NCBI GenBank assembly: GCA_003551155.1
Contig: PUMA01000044.1
Coordinates: forward strand, 1-45,936
Origin: Desulfonatronospira sp.
Lineage (GTDB): Bacteria; Desulfobacterota; Desulfovibrionia; Desulfovibrionales; Desulfonatronovibrionaceae
Direction of reading: 5' to 3'
DNA length: 45,936 bases
Position numbers and translations under genes: made by a program. The notes under the pieces were generated by a model, which ran no database searches, was not told the origin of the DNA, and was given only the letters and a program-made list of their open reading frames with translations. Below are positions 18,691 to 27,624 of the stretch, in pieces (position 1 is the stretch's first letter; every line of letters begins with the position of its first letter).

Positions 18691-18720
18691 ATCATAAGAT
18701 TGGATATACTTTTTTGTCAA
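18691..18720 (-). promoter_or_regulatory. Putative sigma70 promoter of dsrC
   Basis: Minus strand TTGACA (18720-18715), 18 nt spacer, TATGAT (18696-18691). Confidence 0.6.
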
Positions 18721-18751
18721 TGCCTTTTATCAGGAAAAATCATGAAAGCTC

Positions 18752-20479
18752 TTAAAAAGTTAGTTCTTCCAGATGCTTGCGTGCGGAAGTTAGGCCGGGC
18801 TCTATTTCCAGAGCCGTGGTCAGCATTTCAGCGGCTGCCTGTTTGAGTCCCATCTCCCGGTAGCACAGGCCAAGATTAACCATATCCATGACTGATCCAC
18901 TGTCCAGATGCAGCGCTTTTTGAAAGTCATGCATTGCAGGCTCATAATCTTTTTGTTTGTAATAAGCAACCCCGCGCAGATTAAAATATTCCTTGACCAG
19001 AGGATCAAGGTCTATGGCCCTGTTTAAATACTCTATGGATTCAGGCCACTTTTCCTGTCTGGACAGCGCGTAGGCAGCATAAAAGGCACACAGGGCCCTG
19101 GATTCTTTATCGGTCTGCACCGTTTCTGCTCTGGAAAAAAGCTGGGCAGCTTTTTCAGGGTCTTCCCTGCGCAGCAGGTTCATGCCCTGGTAAAAAGGCA
19201 GAAAAGAAGCGCCTGGATAAATATCCGCGAGTTTTTTCAGCCTGTCCAGGGAAGTAAACGGATTCTCCTCCTCTGCAAGAACGCGGCCCACCAGCATGCC
19301 TATGCTGGCCTGCCGCGTTCTTTCCCGGAACAGAAAGCCCGGAACGAAATTGTAATTGCAGGGAATCTCCAGATCAGGCTGCATAGTGGAGAGGGAATAT
19401 AAATTATAGCCCATGTGCGCAAGATCGCGGCCAAGTGATGTTAATTCAAAGCCCATATCCGGATGGGAAAGATCAGGAAGGCGGTCAATGGGCGAGCAGG
19501 GTCCAGTAGTCAGCCAGTTTATTTGCTCCAGGGAATAAAATTTGGGCAGGCCTGAGGCCTCATAGTTACTGCCGGTGTGAAAGTCTCCAGCCAGCTGAGC
19601 TACTTCTGTCAGTGCACGGATAGCTGCCTTGGACGGTGAAGTTGCAGTGCCCGCCGAGAACACTATTTCGCTGAGGGCCGGAAAGGTCTGAGGGTCGTAG
19701 GCCAGAGCACCTACTGTGGGTACGGGAAAGCCACAGGTGAAATCCTTGAGCCAGACCCGGATACCCTGTCGGGCAAACCTGGCCAAGAGTTCCTTCAGGG
19801 TGGAATCGTCCGCTGATTCCGGATCAATGGTTGGTGTGACCGGGCGTTTTATGTCCACAAGTGCGCAGACATGTCTTTCCACCAGTTCACATGCCCCCTG
19901 GAGAATGGACTCCTCAAAAGTGTTTCCTGCGCTGCTCCCGTTAAACTCATTGAGTTTTTTGAACCAGTCCAGGGGGACGTATTCCTCCTGCTCTGCATAA
20001 ATATTTGTTGTCGGAGTGAACATCCAGGAGACGAGGTCCAGGACTTCATCAGCCTGCTCTTCAGAGATGTTCTCCTGTACGGACTTGATAATCTCGGCGG
20101 GGGGAATGAGCTTTTTATCCCATCTGGCCCGTGCCTTTTTCCAGGTCAGCCGGACAAAGTTTTCCTGGTTATTCAGGAAACTGAAATAGGAATACCTTTC
20201 AGCCAGCTCCATCAGGGCTGAGCTTCGGGCCTGGGCCGGTGAAGCGCCCTTGCCCATCTGCTGCCGCTTGGGCACGCCCATTGTCCTTGCTTTTACGCCA
20301 TAATAGCTGAGGTATACCGGGATGCCCAGCCGCCCGGTATCTATGCGTTTCAGGTCCTTTAAAATGGCCTGGCCATGTCTTTGGAAGGTCCTGGTAACCT
20401 TTGCTGCTGTTTCTTCCGGGGTCAGCGCCTTGTCCGCATCAGCAGTATATTTTTTGGGGCTTTTTTTTATTCTGATCAT
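18752..20479 (-). CDS. YcaO-domain protein with C-terminal TPR repeats
   Basis: YcaO motifs GKGASPAQARSSALMELAERYSYF, ILQGACELVERHVCALVD, AAIRALTEVAQLAGDF; then TPR-like KWPESIEYLNRAIDLDPLVKEYFNLRGVAYYKQKDYEPAMHDFQKALHLD. 575 aa. Confidence 0.88.
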   Translation of the reverse strand: MIRIKKSPKKYTADADKALTPEETAAKVTRTFQRHGQAILKDLKRIDTGRLGIPVYLSYYGVKARTMGVPKRQQMGKGASPAQARSSALMELAERYSYFSFLNNQENFVRLTWKKARARWDKKLIPPAEIIKSVQENISEEQADEVLDLVSWMFTPTTNIYAEQEEYVPLDWFKKLNEFNGSSAGNTFEESILQGACELVERHVCALVDIKRPVTPTIDPESADDSTLKELLARFARQGIRVWLKDFTCGFPVPTVGALAYDPQTFPALSEIVFSAGTATSPSKAAIRALTEVAQLAGDFHTGSNYEASGLPKFYSLEQINWLTTGPCSPIDRLPDLSHPDMGFELTSLGRDLAHMGYNLYSLSTMQPDLEIPCNYNFVPGFLFRERTRQASIGMLVGRVLAEEENPFTSLDRLKKLADIYPGASFLPFYQGMNLLRREDPEKAAQLFSRAETVQTDKESRALCAFYAAYALSRQEKWPESIEYLNRAIDLDPLVKEYFNLRGVAYYKQKDYEPAMHDFQKALHLDSGSVMDMVNLGLCYREMGLKQAAAEMLTTALEIEPGLTSARKHLEELTF

Positions 20480-21204
20480 GTTCTGGATTTCAGTCTGTAT
20501 ATGGTTACCTGCTCGTTTTCACCCTCTGCAGCTTGAACTGCTCGTTCCTTCCAGCTCACATTCTTGTATGTTATGGAAAACTCTTTCTGGGCCTTTTGAA
20601 AAAAGGCAGAGGGTTTGCGTCGCAGGCTTGCTGACAGCAGGATCTCTGCCTCTGAACCTGAAGCAAGATGATTTTTCAAGAAAGCCACCAGAGCCGGATA
20701 GTAGCTGTCCAGGTAAAGGATTTCAGCACCGATGATGTACGTAAAAGCTCCGGATAATTCGTCCCGGGTGAAGTCCACAGCCTGTACCCGGGCCCGGTCC
20801 TGTAAATTGTTCTTCAGGATATTAATGTTGGAGAAAAGCAATGCATCTTCATGGTTGTCTGTAATGGTCACCTGATAGCCTCTGGCTGCAGCGCAGAGGC
20901 CGCAAAGCCCAAGACCTGCGCCGAGTTCCAGGACGTTCTTATGCTTATTTGCGGGTGGCAGGGAAAGAAGGTGGTAGCTGAGCAGAATCGAAGCCGGCCA
21001 GATCTTGGCCCAGAAAGGCAGGTCAATGCGCTCTTTGCTGGTTTCAGCCAGATAATCAATATATTCATCCAGATTGGCAATCTGCAGCAATTCCAGGGAG
21101 ATGTCTCCGATCCTGACCGTTTCAAAACCGACTTGAAACCTTTCCCTGGCCCTGTTCAGGAGCAGATCCAGATCGTTGGCTTGCAAAAATCGGCTGTTCT
21201 GCAC
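20476..21204 (-). CDS. Class I SAM-dependent methyltransferase (METTL/protein lysine methyltransferase-like)
   Basis: LPFWAKIWPASILLSYHLL...VLELGAGLGLCGLCAAARGYQVTITDNHEDALLFSNINI; overlaps the YcaO start by 4 nt (ATGA). Confidence 0.85.
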   Translation of the reverse strand: MQNSRFLQANDLDLLLNRARERFQVGFETVRIGDISLELLQIANLDEYIDYLAETSKERIDLPFWAKIWPASILLSYHLLSLPPANKHKNVLELGAGLGLCGLCAAARGYQVTITDNHEDALLFSNINILKNNLQDRARVQAVDFTRDELSGAFTYIIGAEILYLDSYYPALVAFLKNHLASGSEAEILLSASLRRKPSAFFQKAQKEFSITYKNVSWKERAVQAAEGENEQVTIYRLKSRT

Positions 21205-21386
21205 TTTTTCCTCCAGATACCGGATATGTGATTACTGCCAGCAGGGACTATTTCATACTGCAGCAGTCTGAAAAATGGACCATTTTTACAGCAATGTTCA
21301 GGTAGAACATTTTTCTGAATTCGATAGAATGTAACAGGTACGAAACGTGCGGCTTAGTATAGAGAACAGCGGCAGAATTCAAATTT

Positions 21387-21470
21387 GGCTCTTCGACGTA
21401 TGCTGTGGAATTGTTATGGCACTATACTATATCTTTCCAGCTCCGGGGTTTTGCCAAAACCCCCCGGAGC
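21387..21470 (+). repeat. Dispersed intergenic repeat, copy A (ends in a hairpin, 21440-21470)
   Basis: GGCTCTTCGACGTATGCTGTGGAATTGTTATGGCACTATACTATATCTTTCCAGCTCCGGGGTTTTG, closely matching 35530-35600 and the reverse complement of 43498-43565. Confidence 0.75.
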
Positions 21471-21509
21471 AGGCATTCTGGATAAGGCTCTTAATTTTTT
21501 ACTGTATAT

Positions 21510-21536
21510 AAAATCCACACGTTGCGTCGAGGAGCC
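21510..21536 (-). repeat. Dispersed intergenic repeat, partial copy B, inverted relative to copy A
   Basis: AAATCCACACGTTGCGTCGAGGAGCC; reverse complement GGCTCCTCGACG......TGTGGATTT matches the outer end of copy A. Confidence 0.5.
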
Positions 21537-21569
21537 TCAAATTTTTTGAGGTCATGGCTTATAAGGTAT

Positions 21570-21644
21570 TGGAGGCGGCATCCGGATTTGAACCGGAGAA
21601 TGGCGGTTTTGCAGACCGCTGCCTTACCACTTGGCTATGCCGCC
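21570..21644 (-). tRNA. tRNA-Cys (GCA)
   Basis: GGCGGCATAGCCAAGTGGTAAGGCAGCGGTCTGCAAAACCGCCATTCTCCGGTTCAAATCCGGATGCCGCCTCCA; cloverleaf with encoded CCA, anticodon GCA. Confidence 0.96.
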
Positions 21645-21651
21645 CGAACCA

Positions 21652-21728
<77 letters not shown>

Positions 21729-21768
21729 TTGACAAGAGTTTAAAAGCTAATCAACAGACTTTGACCTG

Positions 21769-22554
21769 TCAAGTGCAATTTCTGGTGAGCAGGTTTTTGT
21801 TATTCATTTTTGCCGGGTGGTTATCTTCATGGATCAGGAAGTGTTCAATGCCGTCCAGATGGCGAAAGCAGGTATTTTCACGGATGCCCGCCAAGACCTT
21901 TTCCTTGTCTTTGACCACGGCCCCGGCCAGATAATTAAGACCCATTCTGAACAATGAAAAGGCCAGGGGAGTGCTCGGACCCATGAGGATTTTGATGCAC
22001 CCGGGGGGACACAGGTTCAGGATGAAGGCCAGGGAGCTGTTAAGCAGGGTGGTGGCGGTAATGGCCACCACCTGAGTCCGGGGCAGAACACTGGGGAGCA
22101 TGCTTTCGGGTAAATCAAATTCCCTGGGCCTTTTCTCCATGACCCAGAAGTTTTTGAACTCATGTTTTATTTTGTGTACAAAAGGAAAATGGCCGATGAT
22201 GGCAACGTTCTTATCCTTGCCCAGCTCCACTATGAGGTCCTGGGCTTTTCTTTCAGGGCCAGACGCCCTTGTGTTCAGGCGGGAGTTTATACCTGCCAGT
22301 GCCCAGGAAGACTCCAGGGTTCCCTGCTTCATAAGCCCGGACGCCAGGGTGTGAATAAAGGCAGGCAGTTCCGTGTTTTTTTCCAGACTGTCAATCCTGT
22401 CGTCTGCAGGGAGAATGGAACAGAGACCGGCTGAACTTGTGGTCTCTACCCCCACCAGAGATGATCCCCGAACATGGTTAATCACCTGTTGGTTATCCAG
22501 TTCCATGGCCTCCTGTACAACGGCCCTGAGTATATCCTGCTGGGCAAGAGGCAT
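21769..22554 (-). CDS. DUF364-type (putative heavy-metal chelation/Rossmann-like) protein
   Basis: VGVETTSSAGLCSI...SSWALAGINSRLNT...VAIIGHFPFVHKIKHEFKNFWVMEKRPREFDLPES...VVAITATTLLNSSLAFILNLCPPGCIKILMGPSTPL. Confidence 0.75.
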   Translation of the reverse strand: MPLAQQDILRAVVQEAMELDNQQVINHVRGSSLVGVETTSSAGLCSILPADDRIDSLEKNTELPAFIHTLASGLMKQGTLESSWALAGINSRLNTRASGPERKAQDLIVELGKDKNVAIIGHFPFVHKIKHEFKNFWVMEKRPREFDLPESMLPSVLPRTQVVAITATTLLNSSLAFILNLCPPGCIKILMGPSTPLAFSLFRMGLNYLAGAVVKDKEKVLAGIRENTCFRHLDGIEHFLIHEDNHPAKMNNKNLLTRNCT

Positions 22555-22616
22555 GCATCTGCCCCCTTAGCTTGTTGCTGAAATTTTTTGCATGGAAAAT
22601 AATCCATACAAGATAC

Positions 22617-22705
22617 GACTGCGAAAAGTCATTTGTGTCACGCGAACCACGCCAAGGGCGTGGCAGGAAGATTGACAGGGATCAGAAGTCAGTAAAAACA
22701 AAAGG
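22617..22705 (+). repeat. Intergenic repeat element, degenerate copy upstream of dksA
   Basis: GACTGCGAAAAGTCATTTGTGTCAC...hairpin CCACGCC-AAG-GGCGTGG (22647-22663)...GTCAGTAAAAACAAA; shares both blocks with 25446-25520. Confidence 0.5.
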
Positions 22706-22879
22706 TTAACTTGCTCATATATTGCACAATCTGTTTCTATTTGAGTTTTTGCCGTGGTACTGTATAAATATTAAACAATTTTCCAGAACAGGACAATAAA
22801 AACAACAGGCATATCTTTACATTGCCTGCGCCTTGGTATATTAGGTCTTTCTTAAATTTTTCAACAGGAGGCCTAACTG

Positions 22880-23242
22880 ATGAACCAGGCTGACATTGAA
22901 GCATTCCGGGAAATACTCAAGAAGATGCGTCAGGAAATCTTGGAACAGGGCGAAGATACCCTGGAGGACATGACAGAAGAACGGGAAATCTATGCAGACC
23001 CTGCAGACAGAGCCTCGGCTGAATCCGACCGTGCCTTTACTTTGCGCTTGAGAGACAGGGACCGCAAGCTGATCCGCAAGATAGACGAGGCCCTGGATCG
23101 GATAGAAGAGGGATCCTACGGGATCTGCGAGGATTGCGGCGAGGACATATCCCGGGCAAGGCTCAAGGCCAGACCTGTAACTACCCTGCGCATCAAGTGC
23201 AAGAGCAGGCAGGAACAGAAAGAAGCCCTGCACGGGGATTGA
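22880..23242 (+). CDS. dksA: DksA/TraR-family transcription factor (third zinc-finger Cys replaced by Arg)
   Basis: DMTEEREIYADPADRASAESDRAFTLRLRDRDRKLIRKIDEALDRIEEGSYGICEDCGEDISRARLKARPVTTLRIKCKSRQEQ. Confidence 0.92.
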   Translation: MNQADIEAFREILKKMRQEILEQGEDTLEDMTEEREIYADPADRASAESDRAFTLRLRDRDRKLIRKIDEALDRIEEGSYGICEDCGEDISRARLKARPVTTLRIKCKSRQEQKEALHGD

Positions 23243-23264
23243 ATGCCTTGCATGTCAGAAACAG

Positions 23265-23286
23265 GACCCACTCACCCTTGTGGGTC
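23265..23286 (+). terminator. Possible dksA terminator hairpin
   Basis: GACCCAC-TCACCCTT-GTGGGTC, followed by a mixed A/T-rich stretch rather than a clean T-tract. Confidence 0.4.
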
Positions 23287-23412
23287 ATGAAAAAGTGTTT
23301 TTGTGCCGGGACCCGGGATAGAAGCGGGTTTATTCCGTGTCCGGAGCATAACCCTGTCTCTAGCCTGGATGTGAGGTTTGGCCAGTAAATATAATAATCA
23401 GCTACAGTGATC

Positions 23413-24915
23413 ATGGAGGCCAATTTTTTCCGTTTTGCTGCGGCAGAGCTTTTCCAGAAAGTCCGCGGCCAACGTATTCAAAAGGTATACATGCCGGGTC
23501 CCGGACTATTCACCCTGGACCTTGGCAGGTCCGGGAACATGATCCTGGGCTGTTCCCGCAGACAAGGCTTTTTTTACCTCTGCCCTGACAGGCCGGTCAA
23601 TCCTTCCACTCCTGCAGCTCAGGCCATGTGGCTGCGAAAGCACCTGAAGAACAGGTTGATTCTGAATTTTAAAAATCTCTGGATGTACAGGCGCATGGCC
23701 TTTGAACTGTCCGGCACCGGCACCGGCCCTGGCTGGCTGATTCTGGATCTGGTCCGGGGACCAGAGCTGGTGAGCGAGCTTGACCAGATGTGGGATGAGC
23801 AGGTCGTCTGGCCGGATCTGTTGTCTGTGCTGGGCGATGAAAATGTCTGGAAGCGCTTTCCCCAGTTGTCACCGCCTTTGAGGCGTGAGCTGGCTCAACG
23901 AAGTCCTGATCAGGCCCAAAAGCTCCTTGAGGATCTGAGCCGGGGACAGCCTGAAGGCTTTTTCCTGTGCCGGGACCATGAGAACAAACCGTTCCTCAGC
24001 TGTTTTATCCCGTCACAAGGCTCTTTCTGCCGGAATCACGGTTCAGCCCTGGAAGCATCTCAATTTCTGGGCAGGGAAAAGACTGAAGATTTTTTGTCTG
24101 CTCCCGGACAGGGTAAACAGAATAAACTGGGAAAACAGCACCGGAAAAAGCTGGAAAAAAGAGTGCAGCAGCTTGATGAGGACCGGCAGCGCCTTAAACA
24201 GATGGCGGCTCTGGGGGAAAAGGGAAAGTTGATACAGGCCAGCCTGTACCAGTTGAATCCCGGACTTAAGACCGATGAAATAAAGATTTTTGGACCTGCA
24301 GGAGAAGAAGAGGTGCTCAAGCTGGACAAAAAATTTTCCATCCAGGAAAATATGAACATGTTTTTTCGCCTGGCAGCCAAGGGCAAGCGCGGCCTGGAGG
24401 TTGTTGCTCAGCGGGAGAAAGCCCTGCTCACAGAAAAGCCGGTGAACGCAACAGTTCAGGGCCCCAAAAGCAGGCAGTCAGGCTCTTCAAAGGGCCGGGA
24501 ACAGCCTTTCAGCCATCAGGCTCTGTCCGGAAAGGCCCATGTTTTCCGCTCCAGTGACGGGCTGACAATTTTAAGGGCCAAAAACAGCCGGGTAGCAAAA
24601 GACCTGCTGCGTCAACACGCATCACCTTTTGATCTTTGGCTGCATGTTCAGGACGGACCTGGAGCCCACACCATTCTCAGACTGGCAAGCAAAGACTCGC
24701 CGGTACCTGAAAGGTCCCTGCAGGAGGCGGCAGTCCTGGCCGCTCTGGCCAGTTATCAGAAACATGAGCTCAAGGGCCGGGTCATGTGCGCAATGATCAG
24801 GGATGTCCGAGCGGTAAAAGGGGCTGCTCCGGGCCGGGTGGTAGTGGACAGGATCCAGCAGAGTCTCGTGGTGACTCTGGAGCCTGAACTGGAAGCCAGA
24901 CTCAAGATAAACTGA
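23413..24915 (+). CDS. NFACT-family protein (RqcH/Rqc2-like)
   Basis: NFACT-N: MEANFFRFAAAELFQKVRGQRIQKVYMPGPGLFTLDL...; coiled-coil KKLEKRVQQLDEDRQRLKQMA; NFACT-R: SSDGLTILRAKNSRVAKDLLRQHASPFDLWLHVQDGPGAHTILR. Confidence 0.85.
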   Translation: MEANFFRFAAAELFQKVRGQRIQKVYMPGPGLFTLDLGRSGNMILGCSRRQGFFYLCPDRPVNPSTPAAQAMWLRKHLKNRLILNFKNLWMYRRMAFELSGTGTGPGWLILDLVRGPELVSELDQMWDEQVVWPDLLSVLGDENVWKRFPQLSPPLRRELAQRSPDQAQKLLEDLSRGQPEGFFLCRDHENKPFLSCFIPSQGSFCRNHGSALEASQFLGREKTEDFLSAPGQGKQNKLGKQHRKKLEKRVQQLDEDRQRLKQMAALGEKGKLIQASLYQLNPGLKTDEIKIFGPAGEEEVLKLDKKFSIQENMNMFFRLAAKGKRGLEVVAQREKALLTEKPVNATVQGPKSRQSGSSKGREQPFSHQALSGKAHVFRSSDGLTILRAKNSRVAKDLLRQHASPFDLWLHVQDGPGAHTILRLASKDSPVPERSLQEAAVLAALASYQKHELKGRVMCAMIRDVRAVKGAAPGRVVVDRIQQSLVVTLEPELEARLKIN

Positions 24916-25008
24916 TCCGTGTTTCGGCCATTATTCCCCGGCACCTGGTCCAGGGCCGGCCGGGAAAGGCACGCCTGTCACACGGAAGATGTGAAAAGGG
25001 ACATTGCT

Positions 25009-25449
25009 ATGGACAGAGATCTGGACCGGATTGCTGCTGATCTGCAGGCCAGGATAGACGAGCAGGTACTTGAAGATTTCGGGGCCCAGGTATATGCCCG
25101 CTGGAAAAACCCTCCATGTATGGGCAGAATGAAGGATTATCATGCCATGGCCGCAAAGTCTGGATCCTGCGGCAACCGGGTGGAGATTTATCTGCGGCTT
25201 GAAAAAAACCGCATTGCCGGAGCATCTTTTTTCAGTGAGGGTTGCGGATCAAGCGCGGTTTGTGCTTCAATGCTCTGCGGACTGGCCAAGGGGCTGGATC
25301 CCGGCCAGGCCCTGGGCCTGACGGCCCAGCACGTAATGCAGGCCCTGCCTGAGCTTTCTCCGGGCAAGAAGCGCTATGCTGAACTGGCTGTCCAGACGCT
25401 TCACCAGGCTGTACAGGCTTTGGAGGAGAAAAAGGCTGATAAGATGTGA
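25009..25449 (+). CDS. NifU/IscU-like Fe-S scaffold domain protein
   Basis: NPPCMGRMKDYHAMAAKSGSCGNRVEIYLRLEKNRIAGASFFSEGCGSSAVCASMLCGLAKG; start set at the internal ATG matching the domain start. Confidence 0.8.
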   Translation: MDRDLDRIAADLQARIDEQVLEDFGAQVYARWKNPPCMGRMKDYHAMAAKSGSCGNRVEIYLRLEKNRIAGASFFSEGCGSSAVCASMLCGLAKGLDPGQALGLTAQHVMQALPELSPGKKRYAELAVQTLHQAVQALEEKKADKM

Positions 25450-25475
25450 CTGCAAAAAGTCATTTTTGCAGTCAC
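25446..25475 (+). terminator. Long perfect hairpin overlapping the stop codon of the NifU-like gene; terminator-like and part of a repeat element
   Basis: GTGACTGCAAAAA-GTCA-TTTTTGCAGTCAC: 13 bp perfect stem, 4 nt loop. Confidence 0.6.
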
Positions 25476-25503
25476 AGACGTCAGAGGTCAGACGTCAGAG
25501 GTC
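25476..25503. repeat. Two tandem copies of AGACGTCAGAGGTC (14 bp)
   Basis: Direct reading: agacgtcagaggtc agacgtcagaggtc ag. Confidence 0.9.
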
Positions 25504-25685
25504 AGTAAAAACAAAGAGTTATGTAGATTATTGATTTTTGAATTATTCATTTCTCGACTTTTTGCAGGCGCATCTGATAACGACGCAGGAAAAAGCCCGG
25601 AAAGAGAGTAAGATCTCAGAAACCGGAAACGCCGAGCAATGCCATGCCCTGAACCGGACCGGGTCAGTGGCCTGCACTTTTCTGC

Positions 25686-26936
25686 TTAGGCGGTCTTGAC
25701 TTCCTGCTGGTAAAAGAGCAGGGGTTCAACGCCCTTCTCCACCACTTCCTTATTAATGAGGCATTCCTGCACTCCCTGAAGTGATGGGAGCTTGTACATC
25801 ACGTCCAGCATGATGGATTCCATCACGTTTCTAAGCCCCCTGGCCCCGGTCTTTCTTTCCAGGGCCCTGGCCGCGACGGCCCGCAGTGCATCCTGGGTGA
25901 AACGCAGCTTGATATGGTCCAGTTCAAACATTTTCTGATACTGTTTCACCAGGGCGTTTTTGGGTTCGGTCAGGATGCGCACCAGATCATCCTCAGTAAG
26001 TTCCTGCAGCGAGGATACCACAGGCATGCGGCCTACAAATTCAGGAATCAGCCCAAACTTGATCAGGTCTGCAGGATGGGCCATGCTTATCAGTTCGTTG
26101 GGAGCAGCTCCCTTCTTGTCTCCAATCTCGGCTCCAAAACCCATGCTGCCCTTCTGGATCCTTTCGCGTACTATTTTGTCCAGGCCAATGAATGCCCCGC
26201 CAACAATGAAGAGGATATTGGTGGTATTCAGGCGGATGAATTCCTGCTGGGGATGCTTGCGTCCCCCTTTGGGAGGGATATTGGCTTCAGTACCTTCGAT
26301 GATTTTGAGCAGGGCCTGTTGAACTCCCTCTCCGGAAACATCTCTGGTAATTGAGGGGCTGTCTGATTTTCTGGCAATCTTGTCTATTTCATCCACATAG
26401 ATAATGCCCTTGGAAGCAGCTTCCAGGTTATAGTCAGCATTCTGCATCAGCTGGACCAGAATATTTTCCACATCTTCCCCCACATAACCGGCTTCGGTCA
26501 GTGTGGTGGCATCGGCAATGGCAAAAGGAACCCTGAGAATGCGTGCCAGGGTCTGGGCCAGCAGAGTTTTTCCGGAACCGGTGGGACCCATGAGCAGGAT
26601 GTTGCTCTTGTCCAGTTCCACCTCGTCCTTTTGCTTCCTGGAATAGCGAACTCTTTTATAGTGGTTGTAAACAGCCACTGCCAGGATTTTCTTGGTCTGA
26701 TCCTGGCCAACCACGTATTCATCAAGGGCCTTTTTCAGATCAGAAGGAGGAAGAAGAACATCGGCTTCCATTCCCTCTTCAGCATGGTCCTGGGCAATGA
26801 TCTCGTCGCACAGGGAAACACACTCGTTGCAGATATATACATCGGGACCGGCTATCAACCTGTCCACCTCGTCCTGAGTCTTGCCGCAAAAAGAGCAGCC
26901 CAGATCAGAAACAAAAGGTTTCTTTTTATCAGCCAT
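25686..26936 (-). CDS. clpX: ATP-dependent Clp protease ATP-binding subunit ClpX
   Basis: [30 protein letters not shown] zinc finger; [15 protein letters not shown]; full ClpX sequence, 416 aa. Confidence 0.98.
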   Translation of the reverse strand: MADKKKPFVSDLGCSFCGKTQDEVDRLIAGPDVYICNECVSLCDEIIAQDHAEEGMEADVLLPPSDLKKALDEYVVGQDQTKKILAVAVYNHYKRVRYSRKQKDEVELDKSNILLMGPTGSGKTLLAQTLARILRVPFAIADATTLTEAGYVGEDVENILVQLMQNADYNLEAASKGIIYVDEIDKIARKSDSPSITRDVSGEGVQQALLKIIEGTEANIPPKGGRKHPQQEFIRLNTTNILFIVGGAFIGLDKIVRERIQKGSMGFGAEIGDKKGAAPNELISMAHPADLIKFGLIPEFVGRMPVVSSLQELTEDDLVRILTEPKNALVKQYQKMFELDHIKLRFTQDALRAVAARALERKTGARGLRNVMESIMLDVMYKLPSLQGVQECLINKEVVEKGVEPLLFYQQEVKTA

Positions 26937-26974
26937 TGCCCACCTCTACTTTTTTTATTTTTCCAAATCTTAAT

Positions 26975-27583
26975 TTATTTTCTGGTTTTGTCAATTTCAG
27001 ACCTCGAAGTCAGTACTGTATCAATGATACCGTATTCCCTGGCTTCCCCCGCATCCATGTAATAGTCCCTTTCAGTGTCATGTTCGATCTTGGCCAGATC
27101 CACTGCCGTATGCTGGGCCAGGATTTCATTGAGCTTGGCCTTGAGACGGATGATTTCCCTGGCCTGGATGTCTATGTCCGTGGCCTGTCCATGAAATCCG
27201 CCCATGGGCTGGTGAATCAGGATCCTGCTGTGGGGCAGGGCATAACGCATTCCCTTGTTGCCGGCAGCCAAAAGCAGGGCGGCCATGCTGGCCGCCTGCC
27301 CCAGACAAAGGGTGGCCACTGGAGCGGAAATGTACTGCATGGTATCGTAGATGGCCAGACCGGCTGTGACCGAACCCCCGGGAGAATTGATATAAAAGTT
27401 GATTTCCCTTTCCTGGCTTTCTGATTCCAGAAAAAGAAGCTGGGCGCACAGAAGATTGGCCACATGATCGTCAATAGGGGTGCCCAGCAGGATTATCCGG
27501 TCCTTGAGGAGCCTGGAGTAGATGTCGTAGGCTCTTTCACCCCTGCCGGTAGTCTCCACGACTATGGGCACATTGTAGCTCAT
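26975..27583 (-). CDS. clpP: ATP-dependent Clp protease proteolytic subunit
   Basis: [34 protein letters not shown]...[21 protein letters not shown]...[11 protein letters not shown]...ILIHQPMGG. Confidence 0.98.
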   Translation of the reverse strand: MSYNVPIVVETTGRGERAYDIYSRLLKDRIILLGTPIDDHVANLLCAQLLFLESESQEREINFYINSPGGSVTAGLAIYDTMQYISAPVATLCLGQAASMAALLLAAGNKGMRYALPHSRILIHQPMGGFHGQATDIDIQAREIIRLKAKLNEILAQHTAVDLAKIEHDTERDYYMDAGEAREYGIIDTVLTSRSEIDKTRK

Positions 27584-27624
27584 GTCTGTCTCCTTGATGA
27601 AAATACAGGCCTGTAATCACAGGC

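Noticed and set aside
18535-18720. 61 aa - strand ORF considered as a RiPP precursor near YcaO
   Set aside because: It overlaps the dsrC promoter, leader and 5' end in another frame, and lacks a leader/core pattern.
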